Below, piece after piece: positions 36,553 through 45,582 of a stretch of 64,000 bases of DNA (the first letter of the stretch is position 1; each line of letters opens with the position of its first letter). Location of the stretch: assembly GCF_013410955.1 (NCBI RefSeq), contig NZ_JACCCG010000005.1, positions 248,001-312,000 of the forward strand. The letters run 5' to 3'. Position numbers and translations under genes: made by a program. Source of the stretch: Microbacterium sp. AK009 (lineage in GTDB: Bacteria; Actinomycetota; Actinomycetes; Actinomycetales; Microbacteriaceae). The notes beneath the pieces are model-generated. The model had not been told where the DNA came from. It was given only the letters and a program-made list of their open reading frames with translations, and ran no database searches.

Positions 36553-36624
36553 AGCCCCGAGTCAGGATTGAACTGACGACCCCTTCCTTACCATGGAAGT
36601 GCTCTGCCACTGAGCTATCGGGGC
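36553..36624 (-). tRNA. tRNA-Thr (anticodon GGT)
   Basis: 72-nt cloverleaf, acceptor arms GCCCCGA/TCGGGGC, anticodon loop ATGGTAA in a CTTCC/GGAAG stem, T-loop GTTCAATCC. It lies 34 bp upstream of tRNA-Met on the same strand and probably shares a transcript. Confidence 0.96.
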
Positions 36625-36688
36625 GTGCTGCCCTGCGCGGGCAACTCAACGAGAATACCAGAGCCGAGGCTCCCCGTTGAATCGGCGG

Positions 36689-38188
36689 TCACCCTCCCGC
36701 GTGCTGGCGGAGCCACGGCAGCGGGTCGATCGGCGTGGTGCCGTTCATCAGCAGCTCGAAGTGCGTGTGCGCTCCGAACGAACGGCCGGTGTTGCCGGTG
36801 CGACCGAGGACGGTGCCGACGGTGACCTGCTGGCCGGGGACGACCTGCATCGAGTCGTACTGCATGTGCGCGTAGTGGCTCGAGATCAGCTGACCGTCCA
36901 CGACGTGGTCGACGATGACGTGCACGCCGTACGCGCCGCCCGACTCGCTCGCCACCCGCACGGTGCCGTCGGCGATCGCCTGAATCGGCGCGCCGGCGCC
37001 GGGGACGAAGTCCACGCCCTCGTGCATCTTGCCCGAGCGCATGCCGAAGCCGTACGTGATCGGCACACCCACCGCGAACGGCCACTGGATGGCCGCAGTG
37101 GGGTCGTTGACGTAGAAGTTCGAGAAGTTCGTGATTCCCGACGCCGCAGCCAGTTCGGCCATCGTCACGGTCTCGTAGCTCTCGCCGCGGACGATCTCGG
37201 CGTTCTCGGTGGTCGCCGGGGCGACGTAGGCCTGAATCTCGTCGGGATCGACCGAGAGGTCGGTCGAGGCCGGTGCCATCGTGGAGAGCGTGGCGGGTTC
37301 GGCGCCGGTGGCCGCGGCCACGGCTTCGGCGGGAGTGGTGGTGGCGACGGCGAGGAGACCGACGATTCCCATGACGCTCATCGAGAAGGATGCCGCGGCG
37401 GCGCGACGGAAGGCCGCTCCCCGTCCCGGGCGATGGCGACGTGCGGCTGCGACGTGCGCGGCGATGTCGGGGGTCGCGGATGCGGGTTGGCTGTTCGACG
37501 ACTCATCGCCGACTTCCGGGCCGCTCTGCACCGGCATCTCGCCGGTGAAGCAGAACAGGCGCGCAGCGGCCTCGAACTCATCGTCGCACTGCGGGGCGGC
37601 GTCGCGGGTGTCCGCCGCGTCTGCGACCGGAACATCGTCGGCGACCGAGTGACCCATGGGGGGCTCGAGGAGGCGGAAGGGCCCGGTCGTCGTGGAGGCG
37701 TCGAGGAGGATCGCCCCGGTACCCCCGGTGAAGGTCGCCGGGGACTCGGGATGCTCGGGATCCACACCCTCCGCGTCGGCAGCGTCTGGGTCGGTCGACG
37801 ATCCCTCCGCCGAGGCCTCGGGCACCTCGGTGACGCTCGCCTGAGCCACGGGAGCCGACTCGGCGGGCGTCGCCGTCACCGACGACGCCGGCGAGTGCGC
37901 CACATCCGCGGCGTCGCCGGTCGACGAGGCGGAGCCTGCCACCGGCGCGGCCCCGGTCGAGAACACGGGATTGATGAGGAACGGCCGCGCGGCAGCCTGG
38001 GCGCGCAGCGCCCGGCGGCTCATCGCAGGCGGAGCGGCGGTTGGCTCAGCGACGGGGGGCTCAGCGACGGGTGGCTCAGCGACGGGGGGAAGGGTCGTCG
38101 TCTCCGCCGGGTTCTGAACCTCCGCGGTGGAGACTCGACTCGACCGGCGAGTGCGCGGGCGAAGAGCCGAGGTGGAATCGTGGGGCAA
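36689..38188 (-). CDS. M23 (LytM-type) peptidoglycan peptidase, long N-terminal region
   Basis: 499 residues as read. The C-terminal M23 domain (about 370-499) has the zinc ligands in MHEGVDF and HTHFEL and the helper histidine in SHYAHMQYD. One membrane helix at about 270 (SMSVMGIVGLLAVATTTPAE) follows an acidic, Ser/Ala-rich N-terminal region with a PPVAE triplet repeat. Members cleave cross-bridges in the wall or act as activators. The start is uncertain: the TTG at 38186-38188 has a poor site. The upstream sequence in the next frame from GTG near 38270 looks coding, so a frameshift at the CCCC run (38182-38185) is possible. Confidence 0.88.
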   Translation of the reverse strand: MPHDSTSALRPRTRRSSRVSTAEVQNPAETTTLPPVAEPPVAEPPVAEPTAAPPAMSRRALRAQAAARPFLINPVFSTGAAPVAGSASSTGDAADVAHSPASSVTATPAESAPVAQASVTEVPEASAEGSSTDPDAADAEGVDPEHPESPATFTGGTGAILLDASTTTGPFRLLEPPMGHSVADDVPVADAADTRDAAPQCDDEFEAAARLFCFTGEMPVQSGPEVGDESSNSQPASATPDIAAHVAAARRHRPGRGAAFRRAAAASFSMSVMGIVGLLAVATTTPAEAVAAATGAEPATLSTMAPASTDLSVDPDEIQAYVAPATTENAEIVRGESYETVTMAELAAASGITNFSNFYVNDPTAAIQWPFAVGVPITYGFGMRSGKMHEGVDFVPGAGAPIQAIADGTVRVASESGGAYGVHVIVDHVVDGQLISSHYAHMQYDSMQVVPGQQVTVGTVLGRTGNTGRSFGAHTHFELLMNGTTPIDPLPWLRQHAGG

Positions 38189-38355
38189 AACGGGGGCGTG
38201 CTTCCAGGTCGTTGCCGCGCATGGGGGTGCACGGCAGGCGGTCGTTGGGGGATACTCCCGGTTCGGACACCGAAAGTAACGAACGGATAAACACTACCCG
38301 GCGACGTCTGGGAATGCCATGTACGACGCCGGGACGCAACCGCCCACGCGCCGGC

Positions 38356-39165
38356 TCAATCTGTGGTAAGCGAGAGCAGGCGTTCGAAGACGCCGGGACC
38401 GGCGGCGACCGTCAGGGGCCGAGATGCGGCATCCGGCATCTCCACACGCGCGAAGCGCCCGCCCGCCTCCGTCACCAGAAGTGCGCCGGCTGCGAAGTCC
38501 CACGGATGCAAGCCGCGTTCGAAGTAGCCGTCGAGCCGACCCGCGGCCACGAAGGCGAGATCGAGGGACGCGGCGCCGATACGGCGGATGTCGCGGGCGA
38601 TCGTCATCGCGCGACCGACCCGCGCGAGGTCGGAGGCGTGCGTCGCGGGGTCGTACCCGAATCCCGTGGCCAGAAGCGCTCCGGCGGCGGACGGTTTTGC
38701 GTTGACCGTCAGCCGGGTGTCGGCCAGCCACGCCCCCTCCCCCTGGGTGGCGTGGAAGAGCTCTCCGCTGGCAGGGTTGAACACCGCGCCGGCGAGGGCA
38801 TCCCAGTGCTCCGGATCGCTGCCGCCCGCCACGGCGGCAACGCTGACGGCGTACGCGGGGATGCCGTAGGCGTAGTTGACCGTGCCGTCGATCGGATCGA
38901 TCACCCAGGTGATGTCGGAGTCGCCACCGTGCGACACCGGCGCTGCCCCCGACTCCTCGCCCAGAAAGCCGTCACCGGAGCGCTCGCGGCGGAGCCGGTC
39001 GCGGATCAGCTCTTCGACCTCGCGGTCGGCCTCGGTGACGATGTCGGCGAGCGCCGACTTCGTCGCGGCGATGGCGACGCCCTCGGTGCGACGACGACGG
39101 GCGAGCTCCCCGGCCTCGCGGGCGATGTCGACGGCCAGATCGTGGAGCTGCGCGGCAAGCGTCAT
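38356..39165 (-). CDS. Inositol-monophosphatase-family phosphatase
   Basis: 269 residues. The metal-binding motifs are intact: GEESG, WVIDPIDGTVNYAYG and the C-terminal WDFAAGALLVTEAGG. In actinobacteria members act on inositol phosphate, fructose bisphosphate or histidinol phosphate, and the substrate cannot be told here. GAAGG five bases before ATG 39163-39165 supports the start. It is divergent from the PYROXD2-like gene with 73 bp between, and 167 bp separate it from the M23 gene. Confidence 0.9.
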   Translation of the reverse strand: MTLAAQLHDLAVDIAREAGELARRRRTEGVAIAATKSALADIVTEADREVEELIRDRLRRERSGDGFLGEESGAAPVSHGGDSDITWVIDPIDGTVNYAYGIPAYAVSVAAVAGGSDPEHWDALAGAVFNPASGELFHATQGEGAWLADTRLTVNAKPSAAGALLATGFGYDPATHASDLARVGRAMTIARDIRRIGAASLDLAFVAAGRLDGYFERGLHPWDFAAGALLVTEAGGRFARVEMPDAASRPLTVAAGPGVFERLLSLTTD

Positions 39166-39238
39166 GCCCTTCACGCTACCGCGGGCTCTCGTGCCCACGA
39201 ACGATGCGGAGGCCGGCGTGCGCCTCTACGGTGGAGCC

Positions 39239-40837
39239 ATGCCTCTCCCCCGGGATGCCGCCACGCACGATGTCGTGATCGTCGGCGGCGGTCACAATGC
39301 CCTCGTCGCCGCCGCCTACCTCGCCGGTGCGGGTCACCGCGTCGTCGTCCTCGAACGACTCGCACACGTCGGCGGCGCCGCGGTGTCGGAGGAACCCTGG
39401 CCCGGAGTCGCTGCTCGCCTCTCGCGGTACTCCTACCTCGTGAGCCTGCTGCCCCGCGCGATCATCGATGACCTGGGACTGCGGATCGACCTGCGGCGCC
39501 GGCGTTACTCGTCGTACACGCCGTCTCCCGCCGATCCCTCTCGCGGCATCCTCGTCGATCGGGGCGATGCGGAGGCCACGGCGCGGAGCTTCGCCCGGGC
39601 GACCGGCGATCCCGCCGAGGCAGCCCGCTTCGCCGCGTTCGGAGACAGACTCCTCCCGCTCGCCCGCCGCATCTTCCCCACGATGACCGAGCCCCTCCGC
39701 CCCCGCGCAGAGGTGCGCCGACTCGTCGGCGACGACGAGCTCTGGGCCGATGTCGTCGACCGGCCCCTGGGCGAGATGCTGCGTCGATCCCTTCAGACCG
39801 ACCTCGCCCGAGGGATTGCGCTGACGGACGGGCTCATCGGCACGTTCGCCGCAGCCGATGACGCGACCCTCGCGCAGAACCGCTGCTTCCTCTACCACGT
39901 CATCGGCGGCGGCACCGGGGACTGGGACGTACCCGTCGGGGGAATGGGGGCGGTCAGCGCCGAGCTCGCCCGGGCCGCCCGGGAGGCGGGCGCCGAGATC
40001 CGCACGGGCGCGGAGGTCACGGCCGTCGATCCCGACGGCGAGGTGATGGTGGTCGGCCACGACGGACGACGCGAGGCGCTGCGGGGCCGGCTGGTGCTGA
40101 TGGGGGCTGGACCCTCGGTGCTGGCCGACCTGCTGCGTGCGGGGGGTTCGGAGACGGATGCGACGGGGCCCGCGCCCGAGGGCGCGCAGGTGAAGGTGAA
40201 CATGCTGTTGCGGCGGCTCCCCCGCCTGCGCGACGGAGAGGTGTCGGCCGAGGCGGCCTTCTCGGGCACCTTCCACATCAACGAGACCCTGAGCCAGCTC
40301 GACCGCGCGCACGCCGCGGCCTCGGCGGGGGCGCTCCCTGATCCTCTCCCGGCGGAGATCTACTGCCACTCCCTCACCGATCCCTCGATCCTCGGCCCGC
40401 AGCTGCGCTCCGAGGGCGCGCAGACCCTCACTCTCTTCGGGCTCCAGGTACCCCATCGCCTGGTCGCGGGTCGCGACGCCGACCAGGCGCGAAGGGACGT
40501 GCTCGCGGCGGCCTCGGCGTCGCTGAACGCCGTTCTCGGCGAACCGATCGAGGACTGCCTGTACACCGCGCCCGACGGCTCGCCGTGTGTGGAGGTGCGG
40601 ACGACGGCCGACCTGGAGGAGTCGCTGCGGATGGCCGGGGGCGACATCTTCCACGGTGGCCTCGCCTGGCCGTGGGCGGATGACGACGCCGACCTGTCGA
40701 GCCCCGGATCGCGGTGGGGTGTGGCCACCGAGCACGAGCGGATCCTGTTGTGCGGCTCGGGCGCGCGCCGCGGAGGCGCCGTCAGCGGGATCGGCGGGCA
40801 CAACGCCGCGATGGCGGCGCGGGAGCTTCTCGGCTGA
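39239..40837 (+). CDS. PYROXD2/CrtI-like FAD-dependent oxidoreductase
   Basis: 532 residues. The N-terminal FAD motif is DVVIVGGGHNALVAAAYLAG, then LERLAHVGGAAVSEE. The middle has GGGTGDWDVPVGGMGAVSAELA, a phytoene-desaturase-superfamily block (read in two parts). The C-terminus LLCGSGARRGGAVSGIGGHN completes the FAD site. It is the PYROXD2 branch rather than a carotenoid gene, and no crt genes are near. ATG 39239 has only GGAG three bases upstream. Its stop abuts the convergent membrane-protein stop. Confidence 0.87.
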   Translation: MPLPRDAATHDVVIVGGGHNALVAAAYLAGAGHRVVVLERLAHVGGAAVSEEPWPGVAARLSRYSYLVSLLPRAIIDDLGLRIDLRRRRYSSYTPSPADPSRGILVDRGDAEATARSFARATGDPAEAARFAAFGDRLLPLARRIFPTMTEPLRPRAEVRRLVGDDELWADVVDRPLGEMLRRSLQTDLARGIALTDGLIGTFAAADDATLAQNRCFLYHVIGGGTGDWDVPVGGMGAVSAELARAAREAGAEIRTGAEVTAVDPDGEVMVVGHDGRREALRGRLVLMGAGPSVLADLLRAGGSETDATGPAPEGAQVKVNMLLRRLPRLRDGEVSAEAAFSGTFHINETLSQLDRAHAAASAGALPDPLPAEIYCHSLTDPSILGPQLRSEGAQTLTLFGLQVPHRLVAGRDADQARRDVLAAASASLNAVLGEPIEDCLYTAPDGSPCVEVRTTADLEESLRMAGGDIFHGGLAWPWADDDADLSSPGSRWGVATEHERILLCGSGARRGGAVSGIGGHNAAMAARELLG

Positions 40838-42082
40838 TCAGTTGCGCGGCGGAAGCGGCGGCGGGGGCGGGAAGCCCTCATAGCCCTGCGTGCCCGGCGC
40901 AGGCGTGGGCGGCGGGAGGGTCGCCTGCGATGACTGCGCGGGAGCGATCGGCACGAACGACTGGGCGCCCGGCGAGGGCCGGCCCGTCTGGTACGCCTGC
41001 CAGTCGGGGCTGCCGTCAGGGAGCATCGGCAGCGGCGTGCGGCCGTCGGCGTACATCGGCCACGGGAGCAGCTCGCCCTCGGCCGGCGCCGGGGCGGCCG
41101 GTGCGGGCGCGCCGGTGTCTGACGTGAGGGCTTCGGGCGCGGCGGAAGCGGACTGAGGCGCAGCCGGTGCGGGCACGGCGGGAGCGGGTTCGGCGGCAGG
41201 GGGGGCTGCAGGCTTCGGAGCGGGTACCGGAGCGGCGGGGGCCGGCGCGAAGGGCTGCGGAGCGCTCTGAGCCTGCCATCCGGCCTGCGGCTGCCAGGCC
41301 GCCTGCGCCTGCCCCGGCCATGTCTGGCCTTGGGGCGCGTGGGGCGCCCACGCGGGGATGACCCCGGTCTGCTGACCGTCGGCGCCGGGGTATCCCTGAT
41401 AACCCGCGTACGCGGGGGCGACCGGCCGCGGCCGACGCGGTGCGAAGAGGACGTTCATCAGCGGGAGGAGTGCGGTCCCCACCGCGGCGAGGATCGTGAT
41501 GGAGACCACGAAGCGCCAGTACAGGTCGCCCAGCTGCGCGTACTCCGAAAGCATCAGCGGGATGACCAGCATGATCGCCAGAGCGATCACGAGCACGATC
41601 GTCACGATCGCGATGACGGAGGTGAAGGTGGTGCGGTTTCGCGCGAGGGCTTTCAGGAAGAGGCGGATATGCAGCAGCGCCAGCTGCAGGATCAGCACGA
41701 TGAGGAGGAACGACACGAAGCGGCCGAATCCGGAATAGGCGAAGCGCTCCGGCATCCAGATCATCACCGCCCCGATCAGCAGTGTGACGACCCAGACGCC
41801 CATGCTCGCCAGCGCCAGCCACGCCGGACGGTTCGGCGCGAGGTTCGCGTCGAGGATGGCCGCGCCGGCGAAGCCGGCGAGCAGCAGCACGGTGAGGAAG
41901 GCGCGCGCGACGATGCCGTTCTCCGGGCCGATCAGCACCCAGACCACGCAGACGATCGCCGCCGCGATGAGAGCGCCGATCGCCACCCAGATGGCGGCAC
42001 GGATGAGAGGTGACCGACCCGGGTCATCCGTCGCCCGCGACTCGGCGGACGCGGACGTCTCATGCGGCTGGGGGTGTGTCAT
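40838..42082 (-). CDS. Membrane protein with Pro/Ala/Gln-rich C-terminal tail
   Basis: 414 residues. About six membrane helices lie between residues 25 and 220 (for example AAIWVAIGALIAAAIVCVVW). A long cytosolic or external tail rich in Pro, Ala and Gln follows (PAPAAPVPAPKPAAPPAAEP), ending FPPPPPLPPRN. The tail is low complexity and probably disordered. Function unknown. AGAGG seven bases upstream fixes ATG 42080-42082. Its stop and that of the convergent gene share TGATCA (40835-40840) with no base between them. Confidence 0.8.
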   Translation of the reverse strand: MTHPQPHETSASAESRATDDPGRSPLIRAAIWVAIGALIAAAIVCVVWVLIGPENGIVARAFLTVLLLAGFAGAAILDANLAPNRPAWLALASMGVWVVTLLIGAVMIWMPERFAYSGFGRFVSFLLIVLILQLALLHIRLFLKALARNRTTFTSVIAIVTIVLVIALAIMLVIPLMLSEYAQLGDLYWRFVVSITILAAVGTALLPLMNVLFAPRRPRPVAPAYAGYQGYPGADGQQTGVIPAWAPHAPQGQTWPGQAQAAWQPQAGWQAQSAPQPFAPAPAAPVPAPKPAAPPAAEPAPAVPAPAAPQSASAAPEALTSDTGAPAPAAPAPAEGELLPWPMYADGRTPLPMLPDGSPDWQAYQTGRPSPGAQSFVPIAPAQSSQATLPPPTPAPGTQGYEGFPPPPPLPPRN

Positions 42083-42163
42083 CTCGATCCTCTCGTCGAC
42101 GCATGCCCATCCTGGCACGCGAGGGCGGACGTGTCAGGCGGCCCCACGGCGACCGGAACGACA

Positions 42164-42187
42164 AGAGCCCGGCCGAAGCCGGGCTCT
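42164..42187 (-). terminator. Terminator of tRNA-Tyr
   Basis: Perfect 10-base arms AGAGCCCGGC/GCCGGGCTCT. On the minus strand they close with a TTCG tetraloop, and the hairpin lies seven bases beyond the tRNA 3' end. Confidence 0.85.
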
Positions 42188-42193
42188 CTGGGG

Positions 42194-42275
42194 TGGCGAG
42201 TGAGGGATTCGAACCCCCGAAGGCTACGCCGGCTGATTTACAGTCAGATCCCTTTGGCCGCTTGGGTAACTCGCC
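42194..42275 (-). tRNA. tRNA-Tyr (anticodon GTA)
   Basis: 82-nt class II tRNA with a long variable arm. Acceptor arms are GGCGAGT/ACTCGCC with discriminator A, the anticodon loop is CTGTAAA in a TGA/TCA-closed stem, and the T-loop is GGTTCGAATCC. Confidence 0.97.
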
Positions 42276-42381
42276 AAGTGCGCACCCGCCCGGCTTGTGC
42301 AGTCGACCGGAGGCGCGAGAAACAAGTCTAGACCCCCGGCGAGCGTCGAAAAAATCCACACCGGATGCCGCACGGCGACCC

Positions 42382-43296
42382 TCAGGTTCCGAGGCGATCG
42401 AGGTCGGGCTCGGTCAGCGCCGAGGGGAGGCGCAGCAGCGCGCCCTCGAAGCGGCAGGTCGCGGCAGCGACATCCATCGCCTCCTGCAGCGCGTCGCCCC
42501 ACGCCTCGGAATCCGCAGGAATGCCTTCGATCACGGCGGCGATGACGGTTGCGAACGCCGCGTCGCCCGCCCCCATCGTGTCGACGATGCGACCCGGCAG
42601 ATCGGAGATCGGGCGGGTGACGACATCCGCCCCCGCTTCGATCGTGGCCCCGGCGCGGCCCTGGGTGGCCAGCACCGCGGCGGCGCCGGCGTCGATCAGG
42701 CGCGCGCGCAGGGCGTCGAGAGGCTCCCCGTAGAGCAGCTCGGCGTCGTCTTCGCCGATCTTGACCAGCGCCGCGCCCGCGGCGAGCTGCTCGAAACCGC
42801 GGACGAACTCCGCGCGGTCGTGCATCATCCCCTCGCGCGGGTTCACGTCGATCGCGAGCGGTGCGCCGGACGCGCGCACCGCCTGCGACAGCGCGAGGGT
42901 CTGGGCGACATCGTCGAAGGGGAAGCAGCTGATCGCGATGACGGATGCCGCAGCGAGGGCGGCCCGCTCGGCCTCCCCGAGATGCACGGCGCGGTGCTGG
43001 GCGGCATCGTTGAAGACGTAGGTCGGCTCACCCCCGCCGCTGCGGGTGCTCACCGCGCGCGACGAGCCCCGCGGCGACGGGGTCGCGAGCAGCTCGACCC
43101 CGAAGTCATCGAGGTACGACCGGATGCGACCACCGGCCTCGTCGTCGCCGACCATCGCGATGAGAGTCGCGGGGACGCCGAGGCGCGCAAGACCGACGGC
43201 GACGTTCAGCGCGGCGCCCCCGACGAACTCGCGGACCCCGTGATCGTCGCGCAGCTCATCGATGAGGGCGTCGCCGATGACGACGGCGCGGCTCAC
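42382..43296 (-). CDS. PfkB-family sugar kinase (fructokinase-like)
   Basis: 304 residues. The N-terminal signature is REFVGGAALNVAVGLARLGV and the C-terminal PfkB signature with catalytic Asp is DTMGAGDAAFATV. The pattern VGDDEAGGRIRSYLDDFGV is typical of fructokinase and adenosine-kinase relatives. The phosphate acceptor is a hexose by inference. Its ATG overlaps the stop of the FBP-domain gene (ATGA at 43293-43296). Confidence 0.9.
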   Translation of the reverse strand: MSRAVVIGDALIDELRDDHGVREFVGGAALNVAVGLARLGVPATLIAMVGDDEAGGRIRSYLDDFGVELLATPSPRGSSRAVSTRSGGGEPTYVFNDAAQHRAVHLGEAERAALAAASVIAISCFPFDDVAQTLALSQAVRASGAPLAIDVNPREGMMHDRAEFVRGFEQLAAGAALVKIGEDDAELLYGEPLDALRARLIDAGAAAVLATQGRAGATIEAGADVVTRPISDLPGRIVDTMGAGDAAFATVIAAVIEGIPADSEAWGDALQEAMDVAAATCRFEGALLRLPSALTEPDLDRLGT

Positions 43297-43793
43297 GACC
43301 TGCTCCGCGCGTGCTGGGCGACGCTCTCGACGAAGGCCTCGGTGCGCCGCCGGGTGCCGTCGATGCGACGGTCGACACTGGCACGGATCTCACTCGGCGC
43401 AAGAGGGGCGGCCAGCCGGACGTTCTCGTGGCACGACAGGTCGGCGCACATGTAGGTGCCGACGCTGTCGCCGTTGCGGCCCGCCTCCCCCGCCTTGCGC
43501 GCCGTGAACAGCGCGACCTGATCGGCCGGCTGCATCGTGTAGCACAGGTTGCACATCGCCGATCGAGCCGACGAGGTGCCCTCGGCAGCGCGCAGCAGCA
43601 CACCGACGGCCTCACCGTCGACCTCGGCGATGACGTACCCGCGCCCCCGGGTGCGGGGGTCGCGCCAGGCTAGGAAGTCCAGATGATCCCAGTCGGTCAG
43701 CACGAAATCGTTCGGCAGGGCCATCACCTGCAGTTCGTCGGGACGGGCGTTCACGAACGACGTCTGGATGTCGTCCTCGTTCAGCGGGCTCAT
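43293..43793 (-). CDS. FBP-domain (EF-G-binding type) zinc protein
   Basis: 166 residues. The C-terminal treble-clef zinc finger of FusB/FBP proteins is visible: CNLCYTMQ, then CADLSCHENVRLA. The N-terminal part is shorter than in FusB of staphylococci. FusB rescues EF-G stalled by fusidic acid; chromosomal actinobacterial relatives are uncharacterised. GAGGAG six bases upstream fixes the ATG at 43791-43793. It is translationally coupled to the PfkB kinase gene, a pairing with no obvious metabolic logic. Confidence 0.83.
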   Translation of the reverse strand: MSPLNEDDIQTSFVNARPDELQVMALPNDFVLTDWDHLDFLAWRDPRTRGRGYVIAEVDGEAVGVLLRAAEGTSSARSAMCNLCYTMQPADQVALFTARKAGEAGRNGDSVGTYMCADLSCHENVRLAAPLAPSEIRASVDRRIDGTRRRTEAFVESVAQHARSRS

Positions 43794-43985
43794 GCACTCT
43801 CCTCGCCTGGTCTCGGGACAGTCTACGAACCTCCGCCCGCCCGCGGGGTTCATCGTGTGGTGCGGTGGCCGCGGTGCGCGGCGCGGTCACCGGCGTAGCG
43901 TCGCACGCGAAGGCGCGCGACCCGTCAGGAACGGCGGCCCGCCTGACGTGGAAGCGCCGGGAATCGACGGGTCGCGAGGGATAGG

Positions 43986-44780
43986 GTGGCGCCCGTGACG
44001 GACGAGGCCGACGAGACGGACGATGGCGGGTGGTCGGCCCTCGCTGAGGGCTGGGCCGCGCGGTGGGGCGGAGTGTCGGCGCCCGCGCGAGGGGCGCTCA
44101 TCACCGCGTGCGCCATCGGCCCGGACACGCGCATGCTCGACATCGGCTGCGGTTCGGGCGAGTTCCTCGGCGAACTCGGCGCGCTCGGCGCGCGAGCGAT
44201 CGGGGTCGACTCGTCGCCGGGAATGGTGGCGCTCGCCGCCCGGCACGGCGACGCGCGGGAAGCGGATGCCGCCGCCCTCCCCTTCGGCGATGACTCGTTC
44301 GACGTCGTGACCGCGGTCACCGTGCTCCACCTGACCGATGACCTCGATGCGGCCGTCCTCGAATGCGCGCGCGTCCTCCGGCCGGGCGGCCTCCTCGGTG
44401 TCGCGGAATGGGGCGATACCGGCCGGAACGACCTGGCCGTCATCGAGCGGGCACTCGAGGCTGCGCTGGACCCCGATGCAGGCGAGGCCGACACCCACGC
44501 CGGCGCCACGGGGACGCAGGCGGGGCCGCTGCATCCGACCCCTCTGGATCTGGCGTTGGATGCCGCGGGCTTCCGCCGGGTCTCGCACGGCGAGGTCGAG
44601 GTGCGGGTACGAGCCGCCGATGCCCAAGAGCTTGCGGCGACCGTGCTGCTCGGCGAGGACGAGGCGACGATCGGCGAGCTCTCCGCCGTCGTCGCGGCAG
44701 CGGCGGAACCGTTCCGGGAGCCCGATGGGGGCTACGAGGTGCGAGGGACCTTCCGCTGGCGCGTGCTCTCCTGGAGTTGA
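43986..44780 (+). CDS. Class I SAM-dependent methyltransferase
   Basis: 264 residues. Motif I is MLDIGCGSGEFLGELGALGA, followed by the acidic residue in IGVDSSPGMVALA, then ADAAALPFGDDSFDVVTAVTV (read in two parts) and ECARVLRPGGLLGVAEWG. These define the UbiE-like class I fold. Substrate unknown. The GTG at 43986 has GAGGG five bases upstream; GTG 43995 (MTDEADE) is an equally possible start. It is divergent from the FBP gene and its stop lies three bases from the convergent nucleotidyltransferase-like gene. Confidence 0.88.
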   Translation: MAPVTDEADETDDGGWSALAEGWAARWGGVSAPARGALITACAIGPDTRMLDIGCGSGEFLGELGALGARAIGVDSSPGMVALAARHGDAREADAAALPFGDDSFDVVTAVTVLHLTDDLDAAVLECARVLRPGGLLGVAEWGDTGRNDLAVIERALEAALDPDAGEADTHAGATGTQAGPLHPTPLDLALDAAGFRRVSHGEVEVRVRAADAQELAATVLLGEDEATIGELSAVVAAAAEPFREPDGGYEVRGTFRWRVLSWS

Positions 44781-44783
44781 GCC

Positions 44784-45578
44784 TCAGAATCCGAGGCGGC
44801 GGGCCACCGCATCCGCCACGCGGACGGGAAAGGCGTCCCAGTCGGGCTCGAGGATCTCGCGGGCGAGCGCATACAACTCCCGCGCGGCGTCCTCTACCGG
44901 AGCCGACACCGCCTCGGCGATGCGGTCGCCCCACTCGGGGAAGTCCCGCTCGAATCGACGAAGCGGATCGATGATGTCGCGCCGGTGCGTCGACCTGTCG
45001 CCGAACCGGCCGCGGATCGCGCGGACGAGGTGGATGATCGCGGCACCGCGCACGAACTGGCCCGCGTTCAGCATCTCTCCGCGACGTGCCCGGCCGGTAC
45101 CGAGCAGGAGCTTGACGAACACCAGTGCGGCGTCGTTGGCGGGGTCGAACCGGTCGCTCGCCGTCGCGTTCGCGCGGGCGCGCGCGATGAGATCGGCCGT
45201 CGTTCCCCGATCGTCATCGACGACGACGGTGGCCTCCCCCGCCACGGCTCCGGCCAATTCCGCGGCCTCCGAGAGCGCGAACTCGAACACGTGCCCGTCG
45301 TCGTACACCGCGACGAATCCGATCTCGCCCTCACGGGCGGTCACGGCGAGCATGTCCTGATCGGGCAACCACGACAGATCGGGCCGGACCTCCCGCCCCC
45401 GGCCGTCGGCGATCAGGGCGAAGAAGTCGTGATCGGACCATTCGTCGCGCCGGTGCGCAGCGTCGTCCGACGCCGAGCCGAGCAGGACCAGCCCGATCAG
45501 CGCGTCGTGTCCCTCCACCCCGGCGGCGAGGCCGCGGCTGAGTGCGGTGAACCGCGTGGGATCGGCAGGCACCGTCAT
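44784..45578 (-). CDS. Nucleotidyltransferase-superfamily protein (aminoglycoside adenylyltransferase-like)
   Basis: 264 residues. The catalytic pattern GSASDDAAHRRDEWSDHDFF gives the G-S ... D-x-D signature of polymerase-beta-type nucleotidyltransferases, and a helical C-terminal half follows. Similar proteins are annotated as streptomycin or aminoglycoside adenylyltransferase-like, but resistance cannot be claimed from sequence. It starts four bases after the malG stop on the same strand and may be carried on the malEFG transcript. Confidence 0.75.
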   Translation of the reverse strand: MTVPADPTRFTALSRGLAAGVEGHDALIGLVLLGSASDDAAHRRDEWSDHDFFALIADGRGREVRPDLSWLPDQDMLAVTAREGEIGFVAVYDDGHVFEFALSEAAELAGAVAGEATVVVDDDRGTTADLIARARANATASDRFDPANDAALVFVKLLLGTGRARRGEMLNAGQFVRGAAIIHLVRAIRGRFGDRSTHRRDIIDPLRRFERDFPEWGDRIAEAVSAPVEDAARELYALAREILEPDWDAFPVRVADAVARRLGF

Positions 45579-45582
45579 CCGG

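Noticed and set aside
38189..38355. c-di-AMP (ydaO-type) riboswitch before the M23 peptidase, common in actinobacterial wall genes
   Set aside because: I looked for the conserved blocks, including the AGCTAACC-like stretch, and did not find them.
39239..40837. Phytoene desaturase for carotenoid synthesis
   Set aside because: The sequence fits the PYROXD2 branch better and no other carotenoid gene is present.
44784..45578. An aminoglycoside resistance gene
   Set aside because: Only the general nucleotidyltransferase signature is visible, and resistance cannot be inferred from that.
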